Part shown: positions 8,096-15,733 of the stretch, piece by piece
Position numbering within the stretch: the stretch's first letter is position 1
How the letters are laid out: each line of letters begins with the position of its first letter
DNA from: Mycobacterium montefiorense
GTDB lineage: Bacteria > Actinomycetota > Actinomycetes > Mycobacteriales > Mycobacteriaceae
Length of the DNA stretch: 64,000 nt
Reading direction: 5' to 3'
Assembly (NCBI RefSeq): GCF_003112775.1
Contig: NZ_BFCH01000026.1
Location: 81,552 to 145,551, forward strand
Program-made: the position numbers and the translations under genes
The notes under the pieces: generated by a model
The model's input: only the letters and a program-made list of their open reading frames with translations
Told to the model about the DNA's origin: nothing
Databases searched by the model: none

Positions 8096-9133
8096 TCAGT
8101 GGTGGTGGGAGCGAGACTCGGTGCTATCGCGATGCTGCTGGGCCGCGTTGGTGCCTCCGGCGGGATAGGCGTGGATCATGGCGGTGGTCAGCTTGGGCAC
8201 GGCGTGAATCAGATCGTGTTCTGATTCGTGGGCAATGCGATGCGCGGCCGCCAGGCTCAGTGCGGGGTCAATGTCGAGCTCGGCATCGGCGTGCAGGCGG
8301 TGTCCGATCCAGCGCATCCGTACGTTGCGCACCGAACGTACGCCCGGCCTGGCGACGAGCGCGGCTTCGGCAGCGTCGATGAGTTTCGGATCGACGCCGT
8401 CCATCAGACGGCGGAACACATCTCGCACCGCCGTGCCAAGCACGGCCAAGATGGCCACCGTGATCACCAGGCCGACGATCGGGTCGGCAAGCGGAAAGCC
8501 CAGCGCCACACCGCCGGCACCGATAAGCACCGCCAAGGAGGTAAAGCCGTCGGTGCGGGCGTGCAGGCCGTCGGCGGCCAGTGCGGCTGAACCGATGCGT
8601 CGTCCAACTCGGATGCGGTAGATGGCAACCCATTCGTTACCGAGGAACCCGAGCAGACCGGCTACCGCGACCCAGCCGACGTGGTCGATGGGCCGGGGAT
8701 TGATCAGCCGCTCGACAGCCTCATAACCGGCGACCATGGCCGACAGCGTGATCATCGCGACCACGAACAGACCGGCCAGGTCTTCCACCCGGCCGAACCC
8801 GTAGGTGTAGCGGCGGGTTGCGGCCTTGGTGCTCAACGAAAATGCGATCCAAAGCGGCACTGCGGTCAGTGCGTCGGAGAAGTTGTGGATGGTGTCGGCG
8901 GCCAGCGCGATGGAGCCGGAGAGGACCACGACGACGATCTGCGCGATGGCGGTCGCGCCCAGGACCAGCAGGCTGACCTTGACCGCGCGGATGCCGTCGG
9001 CGCTGGATTCCAGCTCAGTGTCAAAGCTGTCGGCCGCGTCGTGGGAATGCGGCGCAAAAGCCCCTTTGATCCCGGCCCACAATCCCTTCGGATGGTGGTG
9101 ATCGTGTCCATGTTCGTGGGTGTGATCGCTCAT
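8096..9133 (-). CDS. Cation diffusion facilitator metal exporter
   Basis: The 345-residue inner-membrane exporter of divalent metals has His-rich ends (HTHEHGHDHHH at the start, SRSHHH at the end). It has six hydrophobic segments, with the paired metal-site motifs DTIHNFSD and DGLHARTD in TM2 and TM5, and a C-terminal cytoplasmic ferredoxin-like domain. It closely resembles the M. tuberculosis Rv2025c product, which is under KmtR control. Its ATG overlaps the stop of the ArsR gene upstream (ATGA), showing translational coupling. Nickel/cobalt or zinc export is inferred from the regulator. Confidence 0.9.
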   Translation of the reverse strand: MSDHTHEHGHDHHHPKGLWAGIKGAFAPHSHDAADSFDTELESSADGIRAVKVSLLVLGATAIAQIVVVVLSGSIALAADTIHNFSDALTAVPLWIAFSLSTKAATRRYTYGFGRVEDLAGLFVVAMITLSAMVAGYEAVERLINPRPIDHVGWVAVAGLLGFLGNEWVAIYRIRVGRRIGSAALAADGLHARTDGFTSLAVLIGAGGVALGFPLADPIVGLVITVAILAVLGTAVRDVFRRLMDGVDPKLIDAAEAALVARPGVRSVRNVRMRWIGHRLHADAELDIDPALSLAAAHRIAHESEHDLIHAVPKLTTAMIHAYPAGGTNAAQQHRDSTESRSHHH

Positions 9134-9528
9134 CGCGCGTTCACCTTTCGAGGCCGACGGTCGGTCGCGATGCCCCGTGCTTTCGCGTCGCCTCGGTGAT
9201 GGGGCGGCACCCCGGGGCCGGCGTGTTCGGCATTGAAAACCCCATCGATCACTAACTGGCGGACGTGGTCGTTTTCCAGCGCGTAGAAGATCGTGGTGCC
9301 GGCGCGGCGGGTGCGGACGAGTCGCGCCATTCGCAGCTTGGACAGGTGCTGAGACACCGACGGTGCGGGCTTGTCCACCTTTTCGGCGAGGTCGTTGACC
9401 GACGACTCGCCTTCGGTTAGTGCCCACAGCACCCGAATGCGGGTGGGGTCGGCCAACATTCGGAAGACATCGACGATCAGGCCGACCTGATCCTCCGTGA
9501 GGGATTCTGCAGCATTATCTGCATACAT
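9130..9528 (-). CDS. kmtR: KmtR-like ArsR/SmtB metal-sensing repressor
   Basis: The 132-residue protein carries an ArsR winged helix (FRMLADPTRIRVLWALTEGE; KPAPSVSQHLSKLRMARLVR; GTTIFYALENDHVRQLV). The tail EHAGPGVPPHHRGD supplies histidines like those of KmtR (Rv0827c), a Ni/Co sensor. The N-terminus MYAD is shared with KmtR, supporting this start. It is the first gene of a two-gene operon with the CDF exporter, so metal binding would derepress both. An inverted repeat overlaps the start codon. Metal specificity is inferred by family resemblance. Confidence 0.85.
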   Translation of the reverse strand: MYADNAAESLTEDQVGLIVDVFRMLADPTRIRVLWALTEGESSVNDLAEKVDKPAPSVSQHLSKLRMARLVRTRRAGTTIFYALENDHVRQLVIDGVFNAEHAGPGVPPHHRGDAKARGIATDRRPRKVNAR

Positions 9529-9538
9529 ACGTAGATAA
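9515..9538. promoter_or_regulatory. Inverted-repeat operator over the kmtR-like start
   Basis: The arms TTATCT (9515-9520) and AGATAA (9533-9538) form a 24-bp imperfect palindrome with further symmetry toward its GTAT/ATAC centre. It straddles the repressor ATG (9526-9528), so it probably serves as an autoregulatory operator in a short-leader or leaderless promoter. Binding by the encoded ArsR protein is inferred. Confidence 0.55.
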
Positions 9539-9615
9539 TAGCTTATGGGGCGGTGCCTCGCGTCTGACGGTCTGCGCGCCGTTAGTCGTATGCCTGGTGG
9601 TGAATCGGGGTCCCC

Positions 9616-10455
9616 TCAGAACTTCGCGACAGCCCCCGCGTCGACCGGCAATGCCGCTCCGGTGATGTACTGCGCCTCGTCGGATGCGAGAAACAGCACG
9701 GCATTACTGACCGCACGCGCCTCGATCACCGGCACGGGCAGCATGTGGAAGTGGCCGATCACCGCGGCCGTGTCGGCCATGGTTGGATTGGGGAGGTCCG
9801 GCCGCAGGGTGCGGTGGAACTGTTCGTTGTCGATCATTGGCGTCAACACGTTGCCGGGGTGGATCGAGTTGACTCGAATCAACTGCGGTGCAAGTTCATT
9901 CGCAAGTGAGTTCATCAAGCCGACAACGCCGTGCTTTGCCGAGGCGTAATGCGCCATGTATCCGCCGCCGCGCAGTCCCAACATGGAGCTCACCAAGATA
10001 ATGGATCCGCCGCGGCCGTCGGACATATGCGGCACCGCAACCTTGATGGTGTGCCAGACCCCGGTGAGGTTGATATCGAGCATGGTCTGCCAGGCTGCTT
10101 CTTCAATCAGCGCCGCGGGCGCCGGACTGCCGCTGATGCCGGCATTGGCAACCACCACATCGGGCCGGCCCAACTCGTCGATCCCGTGCTGCAACGCATC
10201 GCGAAGACTTGCGAGGTCTCTGACATCGGCCTTGGCGGTCACGATGCGCCGATCCAACTTCTCGACCAGCGCCGCGGTTTCGTCGAGATCGGCCTCCGTC
10301 GCTCCCGGATAGTTGACACCTTCGATGTCGCCGCACATGTCTACGGCAATGATGTCCGCGCCTTCCTCGGCGAGGCGGACGGCGTGTTCGCGGCCTTGGC
10401 CGCGCGCAGCACCCGTGATGAACGCGACCTTGCCTGCCACTCTGCCGCCTGTCAT
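9616..10455 (-). CDS. Mycofactocin-coupled-type SDR oxidoreductase
   Basis: The ~279-residue Rossmann dehydrogenase has the cofactor motif TGAARGQGREHA, NAG in VVANAGISG, the catalytic serine region ILVSSMLGL and YASAKHG. The AVDMCGDIEGVNYPGATEADLDET segment, split around an insertion, is typical of mycobacterial SDRs with non-exchangeable NAD that work with mycofactocin. The ATG at 10455 sits five bases after the CtpD-like stop, so the two are probably cotranscribed. A GTG at 10482 is an alternative. Substrate unknown, probably an alcohol. Confidence 0.82.
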   Translation of the reverse strand: MTGGRVAGKVAFITGAARGQGREHAVRLAEEGADIIAVDMCGDIEGVNYPGATEADLDETAALVEKLDRRIVTAKADVRDLASLRDALQHGIDELGRPDVVVANAGISGSPAPAALIEEAAWQTMLDINLTGVWHTIKVAVPHMSDGRGGSIILVSSMLGLRGGGYMAHYASAKHGVVGLMNSLANELAPQLIRVNSIHPGNVLTPMIDNEQFHRTLRPDLPNPTMADTAAVIGHFHMLPVPVIEARAVSNAVLFLASDEAQYITGAALPVDAGAVAKF

Positions 10456-10460
10456 GGCGA

Positions 10461-12392
10461 TCACGATATCGCTGACCGCCACGCGCGCCCGCTCAGGAGT
10501 CGCAATCCGTTAAGCGCGACGACGATCGTGAACCCTTCGTGCCCTGCGACGCCGAGCGGCAGTGGCAGGTGGCCGACCAGGTCCCAGATGACGAGTCCGG
10601 TGATGAACGTGGCCGCGATGACCAAATTGACGATGACGGCGCGGCGGGCGCGACGCGACAGGGCAACGATGGCCGGGATCGTGCTGAGTTCGTCTCGGAC
10701 CGTGACGGCGTCGGCCATTTCCAAGGTCAGATCGGACCCGTTGCGGCCCATCGCGATTGACGAGTGCGCGGCGGCCATGGCGGGTGCGTCGTTGATGCCG
10801 TCACCAACGAACAACACCCGCTGACCGTCGGCCTGTAGCTGCCGCACGGCGGCGACCTTGTCATCGGGCAGCAGGTCGGCCCGGACATCTGCGATCCCGA
10901 CCTGTGCGGCCAGATGTTCTGCTGCCGGCCTGGTATCCCCGGTCAGCAGGGCCGGCGGCCTGGACGTGGTCGCGGTGATCGCGGCGACCACCGCGTCGGC
11001 TCCCTCGCGCACGGTATCGTCCAGTCCCAGCACGCCCACCGGTACTGCGTCGACGATGACGAGAACTGCGGTGGTGCCTCGGCTTTCGAGACTGCTCGCG
11101 GCGGGCGGATTGCTGTGAAAGGCCCGCGGGCTCAGTACTTCGACCGTCTGGCCCGCGACACGTGCGCGCACGCCGCGACCGGGAAGCGCTCGAAACTCCG
11201 TTGCTTCCGAAATTCGGAGTGCGCGTGCGCGGGCGGCAGCCACCACCGCGCGGCCGAGTGGGTGCTCGCTAAATTGCTCTGCGCTGGCCGCGATCCGCAG
11301 CACATCGTTGTCGCAGTATCGGTCGTCGATCGAGGCGATGCTGGTGAGTTGCGGCGTTCCCGTCGTCAGGGTTCCGGTCTTGTCGATGGTCACCTGGGTG
11401 GTGTCCGCGAGGTGTTCCATCGCCACCGCCGATTTGACCAGGACGCCTTGACGCCCGGCGTTGGCGATCGCCGAAAGCAGCGGCGGCATGGTCGCCAACA
11501 CCACCGCGCACGGCGACGCCACGATCATGAACGTCATCGCCCGCAGCAACGTGGACTGCAGGCCGGCCCCGAAAACCAGGGGGACCGCGAACAGCGCCAG
11601 GGTCGCCACCACGACGCCCACGGAATAGCGTTGCTCGACCTTCTCGATGAACAGTTGCGTCTTGGCTTTGGTGGCTGACGCTTCGGCGACAAGAGCCACA
11701 ATTCGGGCGACGACGGTGTCGGACGGGTTTTTGATCACGCGAATACGCAGTGCCCCAGCGCCATTGAGCGTGCCCGCGAATACTTCGTCATCGATGGACT
11801 TACCGACGGGCATGTGCTCCCCGGTCACCGACGATTGATCGACATCGGAGGCCCCGTCGACGACGACGCCGTCCGCCGATACACGCTCACCGGGGCGCAC
11901 GCTGACGAGGTCGCCGATGCAAAGGTCTTCGCCGTTGACCGATACTTCGATCCCGTCGGGGTCGACGCGGACAGCGCGATCGGGTGCGAGGTCGAGCAAC
12001 CCCTTGATCGAATCTTCGGTGCGCTTGGTCGCCGCGTCTTCCAATGCGCCGGACGTGGCGAAAATTACGATCAACAGGGCGCCGTCGAAGATCTGGCCGA
12101 TGCTCGCCGCGCCAATGGCGGCGACCACCATGAGCAGGTCGACGTCGAGCGTGCGAGAACGTAACGCTTGCAAGCCTTCCCATGCCGGTGTCCAGCCGCC
12201 GGTGGCGTAGCACGCCAGGTAGAAGACCCACCAGCTCCACCAGGGGGCGTCAAATAGCTGAGCCGTGAGTCCGGCCGTGAACAGCACCAGGGCCACCGTG
12301 GCCCACCGGATCGACGCGATTGACCACAGACCCGAGACGTGTGGCTGCCCTGGCAACGGCGTGCGCGTCGGCTGCACGGTGGTGCTACTCAT
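10461..12392 (-). CDS. CtpD-like P1B-type metal-transporting ATPase
   Basis: The 643-residue ATP-driven metal exporter shows TGE (about 190-192), the membrane ion motif SPC (about 293-295), the phosphorylation site DKTGTLT (about 337-343), SEHPLGRA, TGD and GDGINDAPA. HEGFT near the C-terminus corresponds to the HEGST of P1B-4 pumps. The first 130 residues are very close to M. tuberculosis CtpD (Rv1469). No N-terminal CxxC metal domain is present. A GGAG eight bases upstream supports the ATG at 12392. It is divergent from an NmtR-like repressor across two palindromes, so induction by Ni/Co is likely. The family also exports Fe(II). Confidence 0.9.
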   Translation of the reverse strand: MSSTTVQPTRTPLPGQPHVSGLWSIASIRWATVALVLFTAGLTAQLFDAPWWSWWVFYLACYATGGWTPAWEGLQALRSRTLDVDLLMVVAAIGAASIGQIFDGALLIVIFATSGALEDAATKRTEDSIKGLLDLAPDRAVRVDPDGIEVSVNGEDLCIGDLVSVRPGERVSADGVVVDGASDVDQSSVTGEHMPVGKSIDDEVFAGTLNGAGALRIRVIKNPSDTVVARIVALVAEASATKAKTQLFIEKVEQRYSVGVVVATLALFAVPLVFGAGLQSTLLRAMTFMIVASPCAVVLATMPPLLSAIANAGRQGVLVKSAVAMEHLADTTQVTIDKTGTLTTGTPQLTSIASIDDRYCDNDVLRIAASAEQFSEHPLGRAVVAAARARALRISEATEFRALPGRGVRARVAGQTVEVLSPRAFHSNPPAASSLESRGTTAVLVIVDAVPVGVLGLDDTVREGADAVVAAITATTSRPPALLTGDTRPAAEHLAAQVGIADVRADLLPDDKVAAVRQLQADGQRVLFVGDGINDAPAMAAAHSSIAMGRNGSDLTLEMADAVTVRDELSTIPAIVALSRRARRAVIVNLVIAATFITGLVIWDLVGHLPLPLGVAGHEGFTIVVALNGLRLLSGRAWRSAIS

Positions 12393-12430
12393 CGAAACGG
12401 CTCCATCCGCATCGCCGAACAAAACATCTC

Positions 12431-12461
12431 TACATGTACACATTGAGAGTTATACATGTAT
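12431..12461. promoter_or_regulatory. Twin palindromic operators between ctpD-like and nmtR-like genes
   Basis: Two near-identical palindromes, TACATGTA at 12431-12438 and ATACATGTAT at 12452-12461, lie about two helical turns apart in the 104-base divergent gap. The AT-rich ATACAT-type sequence is the kind bound by NmtR/SmtB repressors. One site could serve each divergent promoter. Binding is inferred. Confidence 0.6.
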
Positions 12462-12496
12462 CGTATCGGTTTGTGGACGCGTGCTTCAATTGACAA

Positions 12497-12850
12497 ATGG
12501 GACACGGAGTCAACGGGCGGGTGCCGCCACCGGCCGCCCTGGATCCCGCGTCGGCCAGCAGGATCGCCGAGACACTGCAAGCCTTGGCGTCACCCAGCCG
12601 GCTGATGATTCTGACCCGGCTACGGCAATCCCCGTGCTCGGTCGGCGAACTGTCGACTGCGGTCGGGATGGAGCAGCCGGCGGTGTCTAACCAGTTGCGG
12701 CTGCTGCGGGCGCTCGGCCTGGTTACCGGTGACCGCAGCGGCCGCAACATCGTCTACCGCCTCTACGACACTCACGTCGCTCAACTACTCGACGAGGCCG
12801 TCTATCACATCGATCATCTGCGTCTCGGCGCCAGCGATACCTCCGCCTGA
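12497..12850 (+). CDS. nmtR: NmtR-like ArsR/SmtB nickel/cobalt-sensing repressor
   Basis: The 117-residue protein closely resembles NmtR (Rv3744). The N-terminus MGHGV keeps the Gly2/His3 ligands, and the ArsR winged helix is clear (LQALASPSRLMILTRLRQ; GMEQPAVSNQLRLLRALGLV). The alpha-5 helix YDTHVAQLLDEAVYHIDHL retains the Asp/His/His/His set that binds Ni(II) or Co(II). It is divergent from the CtpD-like pump, whereas NmtR in M. tuberculosis controls ctpJ, so the regulator seems to be paired with a different pump here. Specificity is inferred from conserved ligands. Confidence 0.87.
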   Translation: MGHGVNGRVPPPAALDPASASRIAETLQALASPSRLMILTRLRQSPCSVGELSTAVGMEQPAVSNQLRLLRALGLVTGDRSGRNIVYRLYDTHVAQLLDEAVYHIDHLRLGASDTSA

Positions 12851-12934
12851 ACTCGGCGGCCATTCCTTCTGTCGACGTAATATCCTGAGGCGCAACATGA
12901 TTCGCTGTGTAGCCGGGTGGCGCATTCCCATTAT

Positions 12935-12949
12935 TGAAAATGATTTTCG
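12935..12949. promoter_or_regulatory. Zur box 1 upstream of rpmE2
   Basis: TGAAAATGATTTTCG is a near-perfect copy of the mycobacterial Zur palindrome (TGAAAATCATTTTCA type). It lies about 85 bases upstream of rpmE2, near the expected -35 side of its promoter. Confidence 0.8.
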
Positions 12950-12989
12950 ACAACACCCTTGGCGGCAGGTACCGTACTGGTAGCGTTAA

Positions 12990-13004
12990 TGAAAATGATT
13001 GTCA
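12990..13004. promoter_or_regulatory. Zur box 2 at the rpmE2 transcription start region
   Basis: TGAAAATGATTGTCA is a second Zur-type palindrome 55 bases after the first. It follows a plausible promoter (TTGGCG 12959-12964, 16-base spacer, TAGCGT 12981-12986). Zinc-loaded Zur bound here would cover the start site, which fits repression of the zinc-free L31 in zinc-replete cells. Confidence 0.78.
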
Positions 13005-13028
13005 ACAAGTAACAGGAGCGGACTGCGG

Positions 13029-13286
13029 ATGAAGCCCGACATCCACCCGGATTACCACCCGGTGGTCTTCCAGGACGCGACTACCGGCGCGACGTTTCTC
13101 ACCCGATCGACGATGACGAGTTCGCGCACCATCGAGTGGCAGACGTCGCAGGGCGTGCAGACCTATCCACTTGTGGTTGTTGAGGTCACCTCGGACTCAC
13201 ACCCGTTCTGGACCGGCGGGCGCCGAATCCTCGACACCGCCGGGCAAGTGGAGAAATTCCACCGCCGCTACGGCAAACGAAGTTGA
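13029..13286 (+). CDS. rpmE2: Ribosomal protein L31 type B (zinc-independent)
   Basis: The 85-residue protein has the L31 signature MKPDIHPDYHPVVFQD and SHPFWTGGRRILDTAGQVEKF and lacks the CxxC pairs of zinc-binding L31, so it is the C-minus paralogue used when zinc is scarce. AGGAG lies ten bases before the ATG. Two Zur boxes precede it. Replacing the zinc-binding L31 frees ribosomal zinc; this is established for the family. Confidence 0.93.
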   Translation: MKPDIHPDYHPVVFQDATTGATFLTRSTMTSSRTIEWQTSQGVQTYPLVVVEVTSDSHPFWTGGRRILDTAGQVEKFHRRYGKRS

Positions 13287-13295
13287 TGACAGAAT

Positions 13296-14437
13296 TTAGT
13301 GGGCGTGAACGGCACTCCACGGTGGGAGCGGGTCGGGATAGGTGATCCAGCGCCTCGGGCCGGCGGCCAGTTCGGTGTCGGTCAGCAGCGCCGACGTCAT
13401 CAGGCCCAAGATCCGGTCGCGGTCCAGCTTGACCCGATGAACACGATTTCTTGCCCCGGACGGAAGTCGGCGGTGACCCAATATTGCGCCGGCTCGATCA
13501 TCAAGTTAGGTCCGGCCTGCGACCAGACCGCCGCGACCTCGGGTCGGCTGGCGATCCAGCAGAACCCCTTGCTGCGCAACAAACCCTGCATCTCTTCGAG
13601 TGCGGCATGCAGGCGCTGGGGGTGGAACGGGCGCCGCGCACGGAACGTCACACTGCTGATGCCGTATTCCTCGGTTTCGGGTGTGTGGCCGCCGCTGATC
13701 TCCTGATCCCAGCCCGGCGACTCGGCGGCCAGATCCGGGTCGAACAGGCCGGTGCCCAGTACCTCCGCGAGCGGCACCCGGCCGTGGTCGGTGGTTACCA
13801 TGCGCGCCGACGGATTCAAGCGCCGGAGCACCGCCGTCACCCTGGCGCGGGCCTCCTCGCTGACCAGATCGATTTTGTTGAGCAGTAAGACGTCGGCGAA
13901 TTCCACTTGGTCAACCAGCAGATCGGCGATGGTGCGGATATCGGCGTCGCTGACGGCGAGGTCGCGAGCCACTAGCGCATCGCCGCGCGCGAGCTCACTC
14001 AGAAACGTTGATGCGTCGACCACCGTGACCATGGTGTCGAGCCTCGCGACGCTGCTGAGACTGAATCCGTTCTCGAACTCCCAACTGAAGCTCGCGGCGA
14101 CGGGCATCGGCTCGGAGATCCCCGTCGACTCGATCAGGAGGTAGTCGAAACGGCCCGTCGCGGCGAGTTGGGCCACGGACTCGATGAGATCCTCGCGCAA
14201 CGTACAGCAAATGCACCCGTTGGTCAGTTCGACCAGCTTCTCTTCCGTGCGGTCCAGGTAGCCCGTTCCGGCGACCAAGGCGGCGTCGATGTTCACCTCG
14301 CTCATGTCGTTGACGATCACCGCGACGCGCCGGCCTTCCCGGTTCGCCAGCACATGGTTGAGCAGGGTCGTTTTCCCGGCTCCGAGGAAGCCGGACAAGA
14401 CGGTCACCGGAAGCAGATCGGATCGCTGTGATGCCAT
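13296..14437 (-). CDS. CobW/ZNG1-type zinc metallochaperone GTPase, C-terminus frameshifted
   Basis: A GTPase thought to hand zinc to client proteins. It has a P-loop SGFLGAGKTT (residues 15-24), the metal motif GCICC (74-78), a DxxG-like region and the NKID base motif. From 14437 the frame stops at 13400 (345 residues, ending in an unrelated tail). The expected C-terminus, LGLMTSALLTDTELAAGPRR then WITYPDPLPPWSAV, continues in another frame to 13296. Adding one G to the GGG run at 13433-13435 would restore a 380-residue protein like Rv0106. Either a single-base deletion or a sequencing error. A Zur box precedes it. Confidence 0.85.
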
Positions 14438-14444
14438 CGCTTAA

Positions 14445-14459
14445 TGATAATGATTTTCA
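14445..14459. promoter_or_regulatory. Zur box upstream of the CobW-like gene
   Basis: TGATAATGATTTTCA (minus strand TGAAAATCATTATCA) lies eight bases upstream of the CobW ATG. It closely matches the Zur palindrome and predicts zinc repression through a very short leader. Confidence 0.8.
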
Positions 14460-14617
14460 ATAAGCGGGCAACCGATGGCGCGGGCACAGCGAGTCGCCGC
14501 GTCGCGTGGTTGGCGTCACGCCCCGAGTCTGATGAGGTCCCAAAATTTAGCTGAACATTCGATAAGAGGGCGTTTCGGCCTCGGATTAGATACGGCGTCG
14601 GCTCTAACGTGATCGGG

Positions 14618-14869
14618 ATGAGTACCAACTACTACCTGCAGAAGGTCCCGGTCGAATCGGTTCAGCCGGGCTTCTCGCTGGCCATTCACGAACACGGCGA
14701 CTACCGGCTGTTCCAGGTCGACTGCACGCAGATGTCGCAGCGGACCGGATTGCCCGTCATGTTCAAGCTCACCTCCGAACCCGTCAACGGCGGCGCCCCC
14801 TGGATCCTCGAGTGTGAAGAGGGCACGCCGGTCGTCCGGATTCTCGGCGTGGGTAAGGCAGCGTCCTAG
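14618..14869 (+). CDS. Conserved-looking small cytosolic protein of unknown function
   Basis: The 83-residue soluble product is acidic and has no membrane segment (MSTNYYLQKVPVESV; ILECEEGTPVVRILGVG). No known domain is recognised. The open frame extends to a possible GTG at 14609, but the ATG at 14618 better matches the start of the compact domain. It ends convergently with the methyltransferase gene, the two stop codons sharing CTAG. It is divergent from the CobW gene, so the Zur box in the shared gap might affect it too. Confidence 0.6.
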   Translation: MSTNYYLQKVPVESVQPGFSLAIHEHGDYRLFQVDCTQMSQRTGLPVMFKLTSEPVNGGAPWILECEEGTPVVRILGVGKAAS

Positions 14870-15615
14870 CCCGTCGCGCCCGGCTTTGTGGCGATGACGA
14901 ACTGCACCGCACGCTGCCGCTGTTGCTCGATGTCGATAAGCCCGGCCGACGCAAAGAGATCGACGAAGTCGTGTCTGCCGAACATCGTGAGCCCGATCGT
15001 GCTTGCAGTCGCGGTCATCAGCTGCCGCAGCAGCAGCGCCTCGCGGGCATAGCTGGTCAGGATTGCGATCCGGCCCCCGGGCTTGAGCACCCGGACCATC
15101 TCGCCCGCGACCCGGAACGGCTCGGGCATCAGGTACAGCGCACCAAAACAGCAGACAGCGTCGAATGTTTGGTCGTCGAACGGCAACATGCGGGCATCGC
15201 CGCGGACATAACAGGTGCGCGGCCCGCTGTTGTCGGCGACGGCCCGCGTCAGCATCGACTCGGAGATGTCGAACCCCACCGCCAGGCCGCCGTCGGGCAG
15301 TTCTGCGGCCAGCGGGGCGGTGAAATTGCCTGGACCGCAAGCAACATCGAGCAACTGTCCGGCGGTCGACAGCTTCAGTGCCGACGCCGCACGCTGCTGT
15401 TCGGCACGATGAGTGAGGCCGCTGGCGGCGTAGAAGGCGGTCGGCCGCCACAACCGTTCATAGACCGTCGCGACGAAGGGGCTGTTCATGGCACGCTGTG
15501 CGACCGTCGGAACCGGCGCGCTCGTCGATTCGCCCAACACGTCGAGAAAACCGTGTCGCAGCTCGGCGGTCTGGCCCAGCAGGCCGCGGGTCGACTCGAC
15601 CGGATCCTGGCTCAT
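14866..15615 (-). CDS. Class I SAM-dependent methyltransferase
   Basis: The 249-residue protein has the SAM motif I LLDVACGPGNFT, motif II VGFDISESML, DARMLPFDDQTFDAV and the post-motif LKPGGRIAILT, as in small-molecule or UbiE-like methyltransferases. It resembles the Rv1403c/Rv1405c group. The ATG at 15615 begins MSQDPVESTRG; 29 more in-frame codons upstream would run over the Zur box and are unlikely to be translated. Substrate unknown. It is divergent from the Zur-boxed permease gene, so it could be part of the zinc response. Confidence 0.78.
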   Translation of the reverse strand: MSQDPVESTRGLLGQTAELRHGFLDVLGESTSAPVPTVAQRAMNSPFVATVYERLWRPTAFYAASGLTHRAEQQRAASALKLSTAGQLLDVACGPGNFTAPLAAELPDGGLAVGFDISESMLTRAVADNSGPRTCYVRGDARMLPFDDQTFDAVCCFGALYLMPEPFRVAGEMVRVLKPGGRIAILTSYAREALLLRQLMTATASTIGLTMFGRHDFVDLFASAGLIDIEQQRQRAVQFVIATKPGATG

Positions 15616-15683
15616 TACGTTGCACGCTAATGGATCGCGCCGCCGCGCCGGTGGCCCGGGTGCTGGCGCCGGGCTCGCCGCAG

Positions 15684-15698
15684 TGATAATCGTTTTCA
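15684..15698. promoter_or_regulatory. Zur box upstream of the permease operon
   Basis: TGATAATCGTTTTCA matches the Zur palindrome well. It lies 36 bases before the permease start and 69 bases before the divergent methyltransferase start, placing both within reach. Confidence 0.75.
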
Positions 15699-15733
15699 TC
15701 AACTGTCATGAGATCCCAGGCTGGGTGGGTTAG

